Origin: CAYGVX01 sp964544285
Lineage (GTDB): Archaea; Thermoproteota; Bathyarchaeia; Bathyarchaeales; SOJC01
Length of the DNA: 33,020 nucleotides
Direction: 5' to 3'
Assembly (NCBI GenBank): GCA_964544285.1
Contig: CAZJAQ010000009.1
Coordinates: forward strand, 1 to 33,020
Each line of letters begins with the position of its first letter. The first letter of the stretch is position 1. The translations under genes and the position numbers were made by a program. Under the pieces are notes generated by a model. The model was not told the DNA's origin and searched no databases. It saw nothing but the letters and a program-made list of their open reading frames with translations. This document shows positions 31,809 through 33,020 of this stretch, piece after piece.

Positions 31809-31928
31809 TGATATCCCGTTTCTTCATACGTAGGTATATGAATAAATAATTTTCCATACGAAAGAGCTTTCAACTGTGAGAATGACTAGTTTAAACAGTC
31901 TCTGAAAGCTTTGGGGGAATAAGCTGAC

Positions 31929-32420
31929 GTGTTGTCGAAGGCTAGAGTGTTGCAAACGATAAGGGACGGAAAACGCAAGTTGGGCATCGAGGATTTCACG
32001 TTCAGAGTGCGTTACGCCAAGAAGCCGTCGGGGGCTGGGCAACGAGCGGAAATAGTCATCCTTTCTCGGAATCGGGCAATAATCATGCTGTACCCGGATG
32101 CGACGCTCTTCAGCGTGCGCCATGAGCTGTGTCATGCGAGACTGTTTCGAATGGGCGTGCCCTTGACGAACACGGAGAAAGACTATGAACTATTTCCCGA
32201 CCCAGACGATTATTTACGGATGGTTGCTGTCGTTGAATGGTACATTAACGAGCTTCAGAAACGGGTTTTCCTCGAATACTACGCGGTCGATGAGGCTGGC
32301 ACTCCTCGACCTCCGCCGTTCGCTGGGTTACCCGAGCTTCCGAAAGAAAATTTTACGCGTGAACAGATTAGGCGTATGACTGAAATCGCAAGGAAGGAAG
32401 GCAGAGGCAGGACTTCCTAA
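31929..32420 (+). CDS. Small HExxH putative zinc metallopeptidase
   Basis: 163 residues from a GTG start. The motif VRHELCHARLF puts H65, E66 and H69 in an HExxH site. An acidic helix further on (VAVVEWYINELQKR, candidate third ligand E103) completes a minimal gluzincin-like core. A strand before it (AEIVILSRNRAIIMLY) fits the edge strand of such peptidases. No signal peptide is visible, so it should act in the cytoplasm. No further family was recognised; SprT-like or M48-like minimal forms are alternatives. Confidence 0.65.
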   Translation: MLSKARVLQTIRDGKRKLGIEDFTFRVRYAKKPSGAGQRAEIVILSRNRAIIMLYPDATLFSVRHELCHARLFRMGVPLTNTEKDYELFPDPDDYLRMVAVVEWYINELQKRVFLEYYAVDEAGTPRPPPFAGLPELPKENFTREQIRRMTEIARKEGRGRTS

Positions 32421-32896
32421 GCTTCAGAGGCTTCAGTGCTTCTTCGCCAGAACAACAGCGTGATGAGGCTTCGGATGATTACGGAGAATCCTATGACGGC
32501 TATGATTCCACCGACGAAGGGGAACCACACTAAAGTGCCCGACTTGAGGTAGAACATGTACGTGGCGCCCAGCCAGAAGACGATGTTCGAGACTGTTTCA
32601 GCAACCTTGCCGAGATAGGATTTCAAGTAGAACCTAAAAGCCAGAAGCCCAACTTGGAACAACCCGAAGACAACAGAGAACTGCATGGCTGTTTCGTAAA
32701 TCACTCTGTGGTACGGTTTGGGCTCGGGGGCGGGTAAGAAAATGCCCGGTGAAACTTCCTGAACCTTAATATCCTTGAAGAAATTCACCACTGTTTCGCC
32801 GTAGTTGGGAACGATGAGGAAAAATAATGCGAAGAGCATGATGAAGAAACCGAACGAGAGAAGACCAATCCAGTTTTCTCTTCTATCACGCGGCAT
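32417..32896 (-). CDS. Four-TM membrane protein, unknown function
   Basis: 159 residues from ATG 32896, chosen over the open frame to 33001 because AAAGGAGATGG lies just upstream. The N-terminus is basic (PRDRRENW). Hydrophobic segments lie at about 10-30 (IGLLSFGFFIMLFALFFLIV), 68-90, 100-116 and 122-145. Between the first two is a soluble loop with SPGIFLPAPEPKPYHR. The tail is short and charged. It overlaps the metallopeptidase gene by 4 bases at the stops. No family was recognised. Confidence 0.65.
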   Translation of the reverse strand: MPRDRRENWIGLLSFGFFIMLFALFFLIVPNYGETVVNFFKDIKVQEVSPGIFLPAPEPKPYHRVIYETAMQFSVVFGLFQVGLLAFRFYLKSYLGKVAETVSNIVFWLGATYMFYLKSGTLVWFPFVGGIIAVIGFSVIIRSLITLLFWRRSTEASEA

Positions 32897-33020
32897 TACA
32901 AACCATCTCCTTTGCTGCTTGATTGATAGGCGCTGTCGCCTTAAAAAACTGACTGTCAACAGGAATTGAACACCACACTTGTCGCAAGCCCTCAAAGCCA
33001 CCGACCTATAACACCCAAAC

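Noticed and set aside
1..33020. CRISPR array, prophage or insertion sequence
   Set aside because: No regularly spaced repeats, transposase, integrase or terminal inverted repeats were seen; gene content is chromosomal and ordinary in order.

Overview
The window looks like a piece of an archaeal chromosome from the TACK side of the tree, most likely an uncultivated Bathyarchaeia-type lineage. This placement is an inference from gene content. The sequence carries archaeal-only or archaeal/eukaryotic genes: eS6, eS24, eS31, eL40, Rpo7, Spt4, aIF2-gamma, TruD, Pth2, an AK6-type kinase, GTP-dependent dephospho-CoA kinase and a geranylgeranyl reductase. It also has a zinc-ferredoxin whose ligand positions match the Sulfolobus protein, many GTG and TTG starts, and TATA-type promoters. 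No tRNA, rRNA, CRISPR array, insertion sequence, integrase or prophage gene was recognised. About 45 genes are packed densely, often with 4-nt start/stop overlaps.

Layout. 1-1604: secreted cohesin-like/PKD/CARDB/dockerin protein on the minus strand, cut by the window edge. 1.7-4.6 kb: small genes (DUF1922 zinc ribbon, PD-(D/E)XK-like nuclease, two-TM peptide, AK6-type kinase, DsrE-like protein, SfsA). 4.67-6.7 kb: a redox and stress group (glutaredoxin-like protein, ferredoxin:thioredoxin reductase fused to a rubredoxin-like domain, DJ-1/PfpI protein, endonuclease III). 6.77-12.1 kb: zinc-ferredoxin, divergent from an operon of a 48-residue cysteine-rich peptide, 2-oxoacid:ferredoxin oxidoreductase alpha and beta, and an aldehyde ferredoxin oxidoreductase. 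Together these look like a ferredoxin-linked 2-oxoacid/aldehyde oxidation module. 12.14-12.6 kb: a stand-alone LigD-type 3'-phosphoesterase split over two frames.

12.7-19.2 kb is an information-processing block: uL2-uS19 on the plus strand, then on the minus strand eS24-eS31-SecB-like protein, Rpo7-Spt4-DUF6485-dephospho-CoA kinase, and eS6-aIF2-gamma-PIN. 19.5-21.1 kb: radical SAM protein and eL40. 21.2-22.9 kb: ArsR-type regulator plus a DUF438/hemerythrin/PAS sensor, with a perfect palindrome in the promoter. 22.9-25.4 kb: sucD, sucC and an Lrp-like regulator. Succinyl-CoA ligase could conserve as ATP the thioester energy made by the oxidoreductase at 7.4-10.2 kb. 25.6-27.5 kb: KH-domain NusA-like protein and aspS. 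27.6-33.0 kb: membrane-anchored beta-sandwich protein, HAD-like protein lacking its nucleophile, TruD-Pth2-geranylgeranyl reductase operon, small zinc ribbon, HExxH protein and a four-TM protein.

The points most worth a second look are: the split phosphoesterase (12140-12591); aIF2-gamma with no ATG/GTG/TTG start but a well-placed CTG behind a GGAGG; a dispersed ~41-bp intergenic repeat (1703 and 19382); the cysteine-rich peptide opening the oxidoreductase operon; the 14-bp palindrome in front of the ArsR gene; and a SecB-like protein encoded with ribosomal proteins. Three genes too short for routine calling were recovered by direct translation: the cysteine-rich peptide, eL40 and the 56-residue zinc ribbon. 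No clearly new defence or mobile system is visible.
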